The notes under the pieces: model-generated | The model's database searches: none | What the model saw: the letters and a program-made list of their open reading frames with translations, nothing else | Told to the model about the DNA's origin: nothing | From: Diacronema lutheri | Taxonomy: Eukaryota > Haptophyta > Pavlovophyceae > Pavlovales > Pavlovaceae | DNA length: 64,000 bases | Assembly: GCA_019448385.1 (NCBI GenBank) | Contig: JAGTXO010000001.1 | Location: 248,001 to 312,000 of the forward strand | Reading direction: 5' to 3' | Part shown: one piece after another, positions 1 through 9,977 of the stretch | Layout: each line of letters begins with the position of its first letter | How positions within the stretch are numbered: position 1 is the stretch's first letter | Position numbers and translations under genes: made by a program

Positions 1-1213
1 AGCCGATGGCCCACGCAACGAGGACGAGCGCGGGGATCACGCCGAGCGCGATCTGTACGGAGCTGCCGAGCGCGACGCCAAGCGCGAGATCGGTCTTGCC
101 CTTGTACGCCATCACGATGGCGGTCGCGTGCTCGGCCGCGTTGCCAATGATCGGCAGCAGCACGAGGCCGATGAAGAGGTCAGTGAGGCGCATCGCAGCA
201 GCTGCGACTTCGAGCGTTGCGACGAGCAGCTCGGAGCAGAGCGCGATGAGCACCGTCAGCGCGGCAAGCACGACGACGGCGCCGCTGAGCGTCATCATGG
301 CCGCCTCCTCCTCGTCCTCCTCCTCCTCCTCGCCCGCTCTCCGCACGTGTAGCGACGGGTACGGCTCGTTTGGGTTGTCCGCCTCGTGCAGGTAGGCGTG
401 CGTGCGCAGCTGGAAGAGCAGCAGCCCGACGTAGACGACGAAGAGCACGACGGCCGTGCCGTGCGATATCTGCTCGATCTGCACGACGTGGCACGGCACC
501 GCGCAGTTGGCGCGCATGGTGCTCACGAGCGCGGTAGGGATCATGAGGCCGAGCACGGCCATCTTGAGGAGCGAGCAGTTGACTGCGGCCATTTTGGCGC
601 TGTACCGCTGCTCTCGGAACCTGATGCCGCCGGCGATGAACGAGCAGCCGAGCACGAGCAGCAGGTTGGACAGGATCGAGCCCAGGAGCGACACCTGCAC
701 GACACGCAGCAGGCCCGCGCGGATCGCAAAGACGGAGATGATCACCTCGGTCGCGTTGCCCAGGGTCGCGTTGAGCAGACCGCCGATCATCTCAGTTGAA
801 TAGAGCGCAACCTCCTCCGTCGCGACGCCGAGCAGTTGCGCGAGGGGCACGATCACCACGAAGTTGGCGACGAACGCCCACGCGGGCGGCAGGCCGAGCG
901 GCTGCGCGAGCAGCGCGAACGGCAGGATGACGAGGAGCATGTTGATCCGCGAGAAGAAGAGCACGTGCTTAAGCGAGCTGACCAGCGTGGGCACGGGCGG
1001 CTTGAGCACGTCGGGTTGCGCGTTGCGCGGCCGTCGGCGCGCCGCATGGCGCAGCTTGATGACCGACATGAAGTGGACGGCGTGGATCGCCGCGCGCAGC
1101 GACGAGGATTCGGACGCGTCCACTGGCGGAAGCTCGGCCACGACGCGGCCCGTGGCGGTGAGGCGCACCGACGAGCGCGGCCGGGAAAAGCCGACGAGGG
1201 GTTCGGCGGACAT
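1..1213 (-). CDS. Ca2+/H+ antiporter (CAX family), 3' end beyond window
   Basis: Cation/proton exchanger expected to load Ca2+ into a vacuole or other acidic store using the proton gradient. The frame is open from the ATG at 1213 to the window edge (404 codons seen), so the last membrane helices lie outside. The two CaCA family signatures are present: LGNATEVIISVFAI near residues 150-165 and IIGNAAEHATAI near residues 350-362, each carrying the glutamate used for cation exchange. Between them is a cytosolic acidic stretch (EEEEEDEEE) like the acidic motif of VCX1/CAX proteins. The N-terminal 75 residues before the first helix are Arg-rich and could be autoinhibitory as in plant CAX1 (inference). 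No intron seen. It is head to head with the phosphoketolase gene, 152 bp apart. Family call is firm; ion preference (Ca2+ versus Mn2+) cannot be read from sequence. Confidence 0.88.
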   Translation of the reverse strand, partial: MSAEPLVGFSRPRSSVRLTATGRVVAELPPVDASESSSLRAAIHAVHFMSVIKLRHAARRRPRNAQPDVLKPPVPTLVSSLKHVLFFSRINMLLVILPFALLAQPLGLPPAWAFVANFVVIVPLAQLLGVATEEVALYSTEMIGGLLNATLGNATEVIISVFAIRAGLLRVVQVSLLGSILSNLLLVLGCSFIAGGIRFREQRYSAKMAAVNCSLLKMAVLGLMIPTALVSTMRANCAVPCHVVQIEQISHGTAVVLFVVYVGLLLFQLRTHAYLHEADNPNEPYPSLHVRRAGEEEEEDEEEAAMMTLSGAVVVLAALTVLIALCSELLVATLEVAAAAMRLTDLFIGLVLLPIIGNAAEHATAIVMAYKGKTDLALGVALGSSVQIALGVIPALVLVAWAIG

Positions 1214-1365
1214 CCCCGAGGCGGAATGCGCTCGGCCGCCGACGGCCGAAGAGATCGCCTGCTGCTGGCCGAGCTCGTGCAAGCAACGGAAATGTGGTTG
1301 AGTTGCCGCGAAACGAAACACAGCACCCAGGTTGAAGCCTGTGAGCGGACGCCCGGACGGCGATC

Positions 1366-4300
1366 ATGGATCTCGGCGCCAAGTCGACGACGCGCGGCGA
1401 CGACGTGATTTTGGGCTGCGGCCCGCTGAATGCCGACGAGCTCGCGCAGATCATCGCGTATTGGCGTGCCGCCAACTTTCTCACCGTCGCGCAGATCTAC
1501 CTGCGCGCCAACCCGTTGCTCACCAGGCCGCTCTCGCACAACGACATCAAGAGGCGTCTGCTCGGGCACTGGGGCACGTGCCCGGGCCTTAACCTCATCT
1601 ACGCGCACGTGAATCGGTCTGCGCGCTGTGCACGCGCGCGCTGCGCGCGCGCGTACGCCGCGTACGGTCCAGCTCCCGCGTGCCGGCGCCTTGTCACGCG
1701 CCCGCGCCGCCGCACGCGTGCAGGCTGATCAAGCTGCACGATGCGAACGTGATGCTCGTGTGCGGCCCGGGGCATGGCGGTCCGGCTATCGTGGCGAACG
1801 CGTACATGGAGGGTACGTACACAGAGCGCTACCCGTCCCTCACGTGCGACATGGCCGGTCTCGAGCTGCTCGTCAAGCAATTCTCATGGCCGCGCGGCAT
1901 CCCCTCGCACGTCTCCCCCGATTGCCCGGGCTCGATCCACGAGGGCGGCGAGCTTGGGTACTGCCTGCTGCATGCGTACGGCGCCGCGCTGGACAACAAG
2001 GATCTGATCGTGTGCTGCGTCGTCGGTGATGGCGAGGCCGAGGTGCGAGCAGCGCCTCACGCGAGGGGGGGGGCGGACGGCCGCCTCGCCCTCGCCCCCG
2101 GCCCGCGCGCGCGCGCGCGCGCGCTCGCCGACCGCGCCGCGCGCGACGGCCCGTCGCCCCGAGCGCAGACGGGCCCGTGCGCGGCCTCGTGGCACAGCAA
2201 CAAGTTTGTCAACCCGAAGCGCGACGGCTGCGTACTGCCCGTTCTTCACCTCAATGGGAGCAAGATTGGCGGTGCGTCCCTTCTCTCGCGGCTGCCGCGC
2301 GCCGAGCTGCGGTCGCTGCTCGTCGGATACGGGCACGACCCGCTCTTCGTGCACGGGAGCACTGCCGAGCTCGTGCACCAGCAGATGGCCGCTGCGCTCG
2401 ACTTTGCCGTCGCGCGCATCCACGCGATCTGGCGCGAGGCGCGCTCCGGCGCCGTCGCTGAGCGGCCGCGCTGGCCGATGGTCGTGCTCGAGACGCCCAA
2501 GGGGTGGACGGGCCCGGCCGAAATCGACGGCAAGCTAATTGAAGGCACCTTCCGCTCGCACCAGGTGCGCCCGCGCGGCTGCGTGCGCCACACGCGCCAT
2601 CCCCAGCTCACAGCCTCTCACACCCCGCACCACCCCCAGCTCACAGCCTCTCACACCCCGCGCCAACCCCAGCTCACAGCCTCTCACACCCCGCACCACC
2701 CCCAGCTCACAGCCTCTCACACCCCGCGCCAGCCCCAGCTCACAGTCTCTCACACCCCGCGCCACCCCCAGCTCACAGCCTCTCACACCCCGCGCCATCC
2801 CCAGCTCACAGCCTCTCACACCCCGCGCCACCCCCAGCTCACAGCCTCTCACACCCCGCGCCATCCCCAGCTCACAGCCTCTCACACCCCGCGCCATCCC
2901 CAGCTCACAGCCTCTCACACCCCGCGCCATCCCCAGCTCACAGCCTCTCACACCCCGCACCACCCCCAGCTCACAGCCTCTCACACCCCGCACCACCCCC
3001 AGCTCACAGCCTCTCACACCCCGCGCCACCCCCAGCTCACAGCCTCGCCCGTCACACCCCGTACGCCGCGCGCCGTGCAGGTGCCCGCGAGCGCGTGCGC
3101 ACACGACGCGTCGCATCTGGCGGCGCTCGACGGCTGGCTGCGCTCCTACGCGCCCGAGGAGCTCTTCGACACGCAAACGGGCGCGCTGCGGCCGCGCCTC
3201 GCCGCGCTCGCACCCACCGGCGCGCGCCGGATGAGCGCCAACCCGCACGCCAATGGCGGCGAGCTCCTCGCGCCACTCCGCCTGCCGTCGCCTGCAACCT
3301 TTGCCGTCCAGCTCAGCTCGCCGGGCTCCGTTGACGCCGAGTGCACGGCGGTGCTCGGTCAGTACCTGCGCGACGTGTTCAAGCTGAACGAGGCGGCGGC
3401 CAACTTCCGCGTCGTCTGCCCCGACGAGATCACGTCGAACAAGCTCGCCGCCGTCTTCGAGGTGACAGGCCGCATTGCGACATGGGACTCGCGGCCGGGC
3501 GACGAGGCGGCGAGCGCGGACGGGCGCGTGATGGAGGTGCTATCGGAGCACTGCTGCGAGGGCTGGCTCGAGGGGTACACGCTCACCGGCCGGCACGGCC
3601 TCTTCGCCACGTACGAGGCTTTCTGCCAGACGGTCGACTCCATGATCAACCAGCACGCCAAGTGGCTCAAGGCGACGAGCGAGGTGCGGTGGCGCGCGCC
3701 GTGCGCTTCGCTCAACATCCTGCTTACGTCGCACACATGGCGGCAGGACCACAACGGGTACACGCACCAGGCGCCCGGCGCGCTGGACAATCTTGCGAGT
3801 AAGAAAGGCTCCGTCGCGAGCATCTTCCTGCCGGCTGACGCCAACTGCCTGCTGCTCGTCGCGCACGGCTGCCTCGCCTCGCTCCACCGTATCAACGCGA
3901 TCGTTGCGGGCAAGCACGCGATGCCGCAGTGGCTCGACATGCCGGCGGCGCAGAAGCACTGCGAGGCGGGCATTGGCGAGTGGGCGTGGGCCTCGCACGC
4001 GCCGTCGGGGCGCTCCGGCACGCAGCCCGACGTTGTGCTCGCGTGCGCGGGCGACGTGCCCACGCTCGAGGCGCTCGCGGCGGCCGCATGGCTGCGCGAG
4101 CGAGCGCCGCACCTCGCGCTGCGCTTCGTCAACGTCGTCGAGCTGCTTTGCGTGCGCACGCGCGCGCTCCACCCGCGGGGCCTGCCGCCGGCACACTTTG
4201 CGTGCCTCTTTGGCGACGATCTTCCAGTCGTCGTCGCGTTTCATGGTTACCCGCAGCTCTTCGCAAGTCTCGTGCACGAGAGGCCGCACCCGGGCCGCTT

Positions 4301-4550
4301 CTCGGTGCACGGGTACTGCGAGGAGGGCTCGACGACCACGCCCTTTGACATGACCGTCGTCAACGAGCTCTCGCGATGGCATCTCGCGATCGATGTGCTT
4401 GAGCGCACGAGCGCGCTCGGCGGCGGCAGCCACGCGCAGCTGATCGCCGAGCTGCGCGACAAGCTCGAGCTGCACGCGCGATATATCTGGGACCATGGGT
4501 GCGACATGCCCGAGGTTGTCGACTTCCGCTGGCCAGCTGGAAGCTCGTGA
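1366..4550 (+). CDS. Xylulose-5-P/fructose-6-P phosphoketolase, 4 exons
   Basis: Thiamine-diphosphate enzyme splitting xylulose-5-P or fructose-6-P with phosphate to acetyl-P plus glyceraldehyde-3-P or erythrose-4-P. Exons 1366-1616, 1724-2042, 2169-2564 and 3081-4550 join in frame to 811 residues, the usual family length (about 790-820). Introns 1617-1723, 2043-2168 and 2565-3080 were placed because family motifs close across them: [19 protein letters not shown] (thiamine-binding) and [13 protein letters not shown]. Other signatures are [44 protein letters not shown], the AFHGYPQL region and GSTTTPFDM. Introns 2 and 3 are multiples of three without stops, so retention would give a 172-residue repeat insert from intron 3 rather than truncation. 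Intron 1 is 107 nt. No targeting peptide is obvious, so cytosol is likely. Partner enzymes (acetate kinase or phosphotransacetylase) are not in the window. Confidence 0.93.
2601..3046 (+). repeat. 33-bp minisatellite inside phosphoketolase intron 3
   Basis: About 13.5 head-to-tail copies of a 33-bp unit beginning CCCCAGCTCACAGCCTCTCA, with few substitutions (mainly GCGCCAT / GCACCAC / GCGCCAA at the unit end). It fills most of the 516-nt intron between exons 3 and 4. Because 33 is a multiple of three and the unit has no stop in the gene's frame, it reads as [11 protein letters not shown] repeats if the intron is kept. Confidence 0.95.
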
Positions 4551-4738
4551 GCGCATTCGTGCGAAGGGGCTGCGCGCAGGTCGCAGCATCCACCGCTCGC
4601 AAACTACGACGCGAGCGGCAATGGCGAGCGCCACCGCCGTGCCCACGCAACGCAAGCGCCGGGGTGCAGACGCGCGAGATGGACAACGACAGGCGCCTCG
4701 CGCGAGGCAACGCGTAGGGGGAGGAAGGGGGCCGGGCC

Positions 4739-5806
4739 TCACTTGAGTCCGTGCCTCGCAGTCTCCTCGATCACATCCCAAATCGTCTTGGGGATCGGCA
4801 TCGTGCCGGCGGCGCGTCGCTGTGCGGCGATGCGCGCGGACGACTCGCCGGGCAAGCGGATGGACGGTCCGGACGCCTTGACCGCCGCGAGCACCGACGC
4901 CGCCTTGCCCCCAAAGCCGTCGACGAGCGCCTCGTGCCGGATGGCGATGACGGTGTGCCCCCACGACTTGGCCGCCTTCTTCGACTCGCACTGGCCGAGC
5001 ACCGCGGCGTTGGAGAGCGCGCCGGCGAGCAGCTCGATCACGAGCGCCAGCCCGGCACCCTTGTGCCCGCCAAAGGTGGCGATGGCGCCGCCGTCGAGCG
5101 CCTCCGCCGCGTTGGTCGTCCACTTGCCGTCCTTGCCGTACGCGACGCCCGGTGGGAGCGGCTCGCCCTTGGCCTTGGCGGTGAGCACGCCGAAGAGCGC
5201 GATCGCAGACGTGGCCATGTCGAAGACGAACGGCGGCGCGCCCGCGCCGGTCGGGATGCCAACGGCCATCGGGTTGGTGCCGAACACGGGCTTGGCGCCG
5301 CCCGCGGCCGCGACAAACTCGGGGCTGTTGGCGAGGCAGATGCCCACCACGCCGCGCTTCGCCATGTGCTCGGCGTAGTAAGCAAGCTGGCCGGACGACG
5401 TCGACGAGTTGTACGCGCCGACAATCGCGATGGCCGGCAGCTCGGCGGCGCTGCCTCCGCCGCGGCCGGCTGCGCCGAGCACCTTGTCGCACGCGAGGTC
5501 TGCCGCCATGAGTGCGGCGAGCATGCCCGGGCTCTGGTTGGCGTTGATCACGGCCGACGCGAGCGCGTCGCGCTCGACCGCCGGTGGCGCCGCGCCCGGC
5601 GCGGGCGCCATGAGCTTGGGCTGGAACATTTTCACCAAGCCCTGGTTGTTGCCGCAGAGCTCGGCCGAGACCATGATGTCCGCCTGCATCGCCGCCTCCT
5701 TGTCGCCCCAGCCCGTTTGGCGCAGCGCAGCCGCCGTGGTCGAGCGCGCCATCTCGATCGGCACATCCACCGTCGCCAGGACCCGGCCAATTACGCGCGT
5801 CGCCAT
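4739..5806 (-). CDS. Malate/L-lactate/ureidoglycolate dehydrogenase (Ldh2 family)
   Basis: NAD(P)-dependent 2-hydroxyacid dehydrogenase of the Ldh_2 fold, unrelated to classical MDH/LDH. One uninterrupted frame of 355 residues, the normal family length. Family marks are the segment GVVGICLANSPEFVAA, the GTNPMAVGIP loop, FVFDMATSAIALFG followed by KAKGEPLPPG (nucleotide region), and GGHKGAGLALVIELLAGAL near residues 240-258. The substrate cannot be chosen from sequence: members use malate, lactate, sulfolactate or ureidoglycolate. The N-terminus has no clear signal peptide, so cytosol or mitochondrion. It lies tail to tail with the phosphoketolase gene (188 bp between stops), and its start is 65 bp from the stop of the CCDC113-like gene on the same strand. 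Confidence 0.88.
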   Translation of the reverse strand: MATRVIGRVLATVDVPIEMARSTTAAALRQTGWGDKEAAMQADIMVSAELCGNNQGLVKMFQPKLMAPAPGAAPPAVERDALASAVINANQSPGMLAALMAADLACDKVLGAAGRGGGSAAELPAIAIVGAYNSSTSSGQLAYYAEHMAKRGVVGICLANSPEFVAAAGGAKPVFGTNPMAVGIPTGAGAPPFVFDMATSAIALFGVLTAKAKGEPLPPGVAYGKDGKWTTNAAEALDGGAIATFGGHKGAGLALVIELLAGALSNAAVLGQCESKKAAKSWGHTVIAIRHEALVDGFGGKAASVLAAVKASGPSIRLPGESSARIAAQRRAAGTMPIPKTIWDVIEETARHGLK

Positions 5807-5871
5807 CCTTATGTCCGGATTATCTTTTTTGAGTTTATCACTGTTTAGTGTTTATGGGCTTTTTCGTTTTT

Positions 5872-6987
5872 TCATCTCCGCGCGGCGGGCTGCTTCCTCC
5901 GCCAGTCGATATCTGCGATCTCGACCTTGCGCTCCCAATTTTTGATCTCCTTCTCGAGCTCGTACAGCTCGGCTTTCTGCGCGACGTAGTCAAGCACCTG
6001 CGGCATGTTGTTCTCGCCACCCGTCTCGCGCTTCAGCTTACGATTGAACTGCTCAGCGTGCTTCTTCTCGAGCTCGACCTGCGCGCGGCGCGCGCGGGCG
6101 TGCGCGCGCGCGCGTGACGCAAAGCGGCTAGGCGCGTGAGCTGCAGCGCGCGCGGCCCAACGCCGCGCGGATGGCCGCTTGCGTGCGCGCGCCTTTGAAA
6201 TCTCGTCGGAGACCTTTGCGATCAAATCGTTGCGCTGCGCGATCTCGTGCTTGAGCCAGTCTGACTCTGCCGTCAGGTTGCGCAGCCTGCGCTTGAGCGT
6301 GTTGAGCGTCTGCACGGTATTGCCCGTCGTCAGCTTAAGCCGGAGGAGCTCCGAGTTGCGCTCCTCAATTTTCTCGAGATACTGCTGGTTCTCAATCTTG
6401 AGCTGGTCAAAGTCGATGACGTGCAAGACCTCGCCCATCTCCTCCTTGAGCTGCAGCTGCTGCTCAACCTTTTGGATCTGTGTCTTGAGCGACTGGTTCT
6501 TGAGGCGCAATTTTTCGATCGTCGCGCCCTTGGTCCGCTGCTTGTCCTCCATGTACCTGATCACCTTCTCCGCCGCCGTCTTGCCCGTGCGGAAGTTCTC
6601 CGCGCCGACCACAATGTCGCGCTTGAACTCGTACGCCTCCTTCTTGATCTCGGCGATGCGGAGATCGCACTCTTCCATCTGGGCGCGCAAACCGTCGAGC
6701 AGCTTCTCCGACGTCGCCTTTGTCCGCTCAATTTGCTCCTTCACCTCCTCCACCTCGTGCTGTGCCAAGTCGTGCTTCTGCTCGGCGGTGAGCACGCGCT
6801 TCGCCGCGGCCTGCTTCTTGTGCCGGCCAGTCGCGGCGCCCGGATCATCCTCCGAGGCGAGAAGGGCAGGGTTGGCTCGCTCGAGGTAGCTCTCGAAGAG
6901 CTCGTTCTCGCACAGAAGGGCCTCGTTGGCGGTGAGCAGCTCCTGCAGCTCCGCCTCGAGCTTGGCGTTCGCCTGAGGTTCGTCCAT
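5872..6987 (-). CDS. CCDC113/CFAP263-like ciliary coiled-coil protein
   Basis: Mostly coiled coil, 333 residues after removing one intron. The block from the IDFDQLKIENQQYLEKIEER segment to a C-terminal DYVAQKAELYELEKEI and WERKVEIA matches what I know of CCDC113, a motile-cilium protein that partners CCDC96 near the radial spoke/nexin link. Exons are 6193-6987 and 5872-6078; the intron 6079-6192 joins EISK to VELEKKHAEQ and removes an Arg/Ala-rich GC stretch. Its donor would be AAG|GCGCGC, a GC-AG intron. The intron is 114 nt and stop-free, so retention stays in frame. The start at 6987 was chosen because the protein-like sequence begins there (MDEPQANAKLEAEL). This implies the organism has a motile flagellum. 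CCDC96 is the main alternative; the C-terminus favours CCDC113. Confidence 0.75.
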   Translation of the reverse strand: MDEPQANAKLEAELQELLTANEALLCENELFESYLERANPALLASEDDPGAATGRHKKQAAAKRVLTAEQKHDLAQHEVEEVKEQIERTKATSEKLLDGLRAQMEECDLRIAEIKKEAYEFKRDIVVGAENFRTGKTAAEKVIRYMEDKQRTKGATIEKLRLKNQSLKTQIQKVEQQLQLKEEMGEVLHVIDFDQLKIENQQYLEKIEERNSELLRLKLTTGNTVQTLNTLKRRLRNLTAESDWLKHEIAQRNDLIAKVSDEISKARARKRPSARRWAARAAAHAPSRFASRARAHARARRAQVELEKKHAEQFNRKLKRETGGENNMPQVLDYVAQKAELYELEKEIKNWERKVEIADIDWRRKQPAARR

Positions 6988-7208
6988 CGATAACGACCGC
7001 CAGCGATTGAGCTCGGAATGCCCAATGCCACAGAACAGTGACTGATAATGTTCAGTCCTGAGAGGCCGCAGACGCTGTGTCGTGAACTCAGCGGCACACC
7101 GAGAACCACGACAACGCCTACAGCGCCGCGGCGTGAGCCGGCGTACAGGTGTACAGGTGCGCACGCCACAAGCCTGCACACGAGCAAAACAACGGCGCCG
7201 GGACGAAC

Positions 7209-7892
7209 TCATACGGCAAGGTTGAGCAGGTCGATGACCTTCTTGAGCTCCTCCGAGACAAGCACGAGCTCCTTGCGGCTCATCTCGAGGTACTTCTCGA
7301 CCTGGTCCTTCCCGCCGCCCGGGTTGTACTCGCCAAAGGCCGCCGTGTACGCGAACTCGTTCTGGCACAGCGAAGGGCGCGGCGGGGCGACCGAGCGGTG
7401 AGGCGCGAGCACGGACATCTGCACGGGCGCGCCGCCCACCGCGGGACGCGGCGGCGCGCGCACTGCGTTGTTCACGTGCGTACTCAAGCTGTCCACCGCG
7501 GCGATCCACTCCTCGAGCCTGTCCGGGTCGGTCTTGCTCACGGACTTTTGCAGCAGCTTGTCGAGCTGGAAGAGGGGATCCGAGGTGCTGCGCAGGCCGA
7601 GCACCTTGCGCACCGCGTCCGCGTTGCGCGCGCCCTCCTTGGTCGTCGTCTGCTCATCCCAGTTCTTGAGCAACCCTTCAATCTCCTTGTAGCCGAGTAC
7701 GAGCCTGCCCGTGTCGTTTGGGTCGGCCGCGCGCGCCGGCGGCTTGGGCAACGCGACGCCAACGCCGAACGCGGCGGCCGACGTGAGCACGCTGCGCCGG
7801 AGGGCGGGCCGCGGCCCCGGCCCCGCGGCCGCGAGAAGTGCGCACACGAATTGCGCGACCACGGCCATCGTAGAAGGCGTGCGACTTTTCAA
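7209..7892 (-). CDS. Predicted thylakoid-lumen protein, unknown function
   Basis: About 193 residues from exons 7464-7892 and 7209-7361; intron 7362-7463 (donor GTGCGC, acceptor CAG) joins THVNNA to NEFAYTAAFGEY. The N-terminus has a hydrophobic signal peptide (MAVVAQFVCALLAAAG), an Arg-bearing spacer, then a second hydrophobic stretch preceded by ALRRS and ended by ARAA. That is the bipartite layout plus twin-arginine lumenal signal expected for a complex plastid. The mature part contains LGYKEIEGLLKNWDE and a SDPLFQLDKLLQKS stretch, a pattern I associate with plastid lumen proteins of secondary algae; the exact role is not known to me. Either ATG 7892 or the downstream ATG 7868 could start it; both place the start within 11-35 bp of the divergent ArfGAP gene. 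Confidence 0.72.
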   Translation of the reverse strand: MKSRTPSTMAVVAQFVCALLAAAGPGPRPALRRSVLTSAAAFGVGVALPKPPARAADPNDTGRLVLGYKEIEGLLKNWDEQTTTKEGARNADAVRKVLGLRSTSDPLFQLDKLLQKSVSKTDPDRLEEWIAAVDSLSTHVNNAVRAPPRPAVGGAPVQMSVLAPHRSVAPPRPSLCQNEFAYTAAFGEYNPGGGKDQVEKYLEMSRKELVLVSEELKKVIDLLNLAV

Positions 7893-7903
7893 GCCGTCGC
7901 GGG

Positions 7904-9946
7904 ATGGCAGCCGCCCGGGACCCCGTCATATCGCCCGCGTGTTGCCATGACCACCCGCTCTACTACGATGCGGCGACGGCCGTGCGCGACGACGTGGAGA
8001 AGCTCGTGGACAAGCTGCGGCGCGCGCACGCCCTGTCCGAGCGCTATTGCACCCTCGGCGCCAAGATGGCGGCGATCTCGACCGAGCTCGCGTCCGAACT
8101 GGTCGGCGCCGCGTCGCTCTGCGAGGCGGACGGGCTGAGCAACGCGCTCGGCGTGCAGGCCTCGGATGAGGGTGCGGAAGTGGCGACACAGCCCTCTCAG
8201 CACCTGGCCATGATCGCCGCTGCGCTCGTGCGCACCGCGCTGGCCTCGGAGATGCTCGCAGCGCAGATGCGCGCGATCGTGTGCGAGCCGCTCCGCGAGG
8301 TGATCGAAGACCCCAATGGGCCCGGCGCGGTGGCGGGCAGGCACGCGGAGCTCACGGCCGCGAGCCACGCGCTTCACGAGGCGCTTCTCGACACGCTCCG
8401 CCCCGGCGTCGGCGCTGGCTCGCGCCCACGCGCGTCGGACATCAGCAGGGGCGCCGCTTCCGCGACGTTTGCCGCAAAGGGCGCTGCGCGCGGCGTGGGC
8501 GGCATGTTCAGCAAGCTGATGGGGCAGGGGAACGTGTCGATGATTGCGAGCGTCGCCTCGCAGATCGACGAGTCGCTTGGCATCTCGTCCCTCGCCGAGC
8601 CCTCGTCCGCCGCGCCCGTGGGCACGGCGGGCCAGAGCACGCAGCCTCCGACGCGCGAGCCGAGCGCGCGCGCGCTCGCGGCGGGCAAGGGCGGGCGCGA
8701 GGCGGGCAAGGAGGCGGACGAGGACGCGCCACCACCGAGCGCGGACGAGCGCCTCGTCGAGAGCCAGCTCGCGTTCGCCGCCGCGCGCCTCGAGTTTGAG
8801 TTGCGCGCGCGCGAGGTGCGCGCGGCGCACGCGCGCGGCCGCCGCCGCCGCCGCCGCCGCCGCGCGCGCACGCACGCACCACTCGCGCGGTGTGCGCTGA
8901 CGCCGCGCCGCCGCGCGCGCGCGCCGCGCAGGCGGCGCACCGCGCGCGCGAGGGCATCGTCGTCTGCGCGCGCGCGCTCTTCTTCGGCCACCTCACATAT
9001 GTGCACCAGGCGGCGGCCGCGCTGGACGCTGCCGAGGGTCCGGTGCTCCGCTTGGCAGCTGAGTCCGGCTCGGACGAGGAGCGCGCCGCGCGCCGCGCCG
9101 CGTCGGCGCGCACGGCGCGCGCTAGGCTCGCGGCGCTCGCCGCCGCGGCGCGCGCCGCGCGCGGCGGCGCGCCCGCAGACGGTCTCGCCGTCCGGCTGCC
9201 GCAGCCATTGCTCCCGTATGCGCCGCGAGCCCAGCACCTTCTGTGGGCCGGCCGGCCGGCGGACAGCGACGGCGCGGACGGCGGCGCGCCGGGTGGCGCG
9301 CTGCGCGTCCCGTCGCTGCGCGCGCTGGCGGTCTCGCTCCGCACGGACGACACCCCGCGCCCCTCGCCCTCCGCGCGCGTCGACTGCGTGTGTGGCTTTA
9401 TGCACCGCATTGTTGACACGCCCCTCGGCAAGTCGTGGAAGCGCGTGTGGGTCGAGATGGTCGACGGCAGGCTGTACATTTACCGCGTGCACTCGCGGCC
9501 GGATGGCGTCACGTACGTGAGCTCGCCCGTCAACGCCCGCGCAGCGCCCTCCGCCGCCGAGCAGCCGCCGACGGGCGCGAGCGACGCGGCCACGGGCGGC
9601 GCGGGCGGCGCTGGCGGCGCACTTGCGGCGGGCGGCGTGCTCGCGCGCTCGCCCTACGCGGAGGAGACGATCGACCTGCTCACGTCGTCCGCGCGCAGCG
9701 GGCGCGACCCGCTGCTGATGCACTCGATTGAGGTACGCCAGCCACAGTCAGCCATCCTGCTGCAGCCGCCAACTGCCGCCGAGCAGCGTGCGTGGCTCGC
9801 CGGGCTGCAGCGCGGTGTGCACGCGCGCCTGGAGCAGCAGCTCAAGGCCGCGCACTCGGCCGCGCCGCCTGGCTCGGGCGCGGCGGGCGCGGCGGCGGCG
9901 GGCAGCGCGGCGGGCGGAGCGCGTCCCGCGCCAGGCGCCGCCGACG

Positions 9947-9977
<31 letters not shown>

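Noticed and set aside
2601-3046. CRISPR-like appearance of regular repeats
   Set aside because: The units abut directly with no unique spacers, lie in an intron of a eukaryotic gene, and have no cas genes nearby.
1680-4550. Single 956-codon open frame covering phosphoketolase exons 2-4 and introns
   Set aside because: It starts inside intron 1, lacks the first 83 codons of the family and runs through two stop-free introns; the spliced model restores family motifs exactly.
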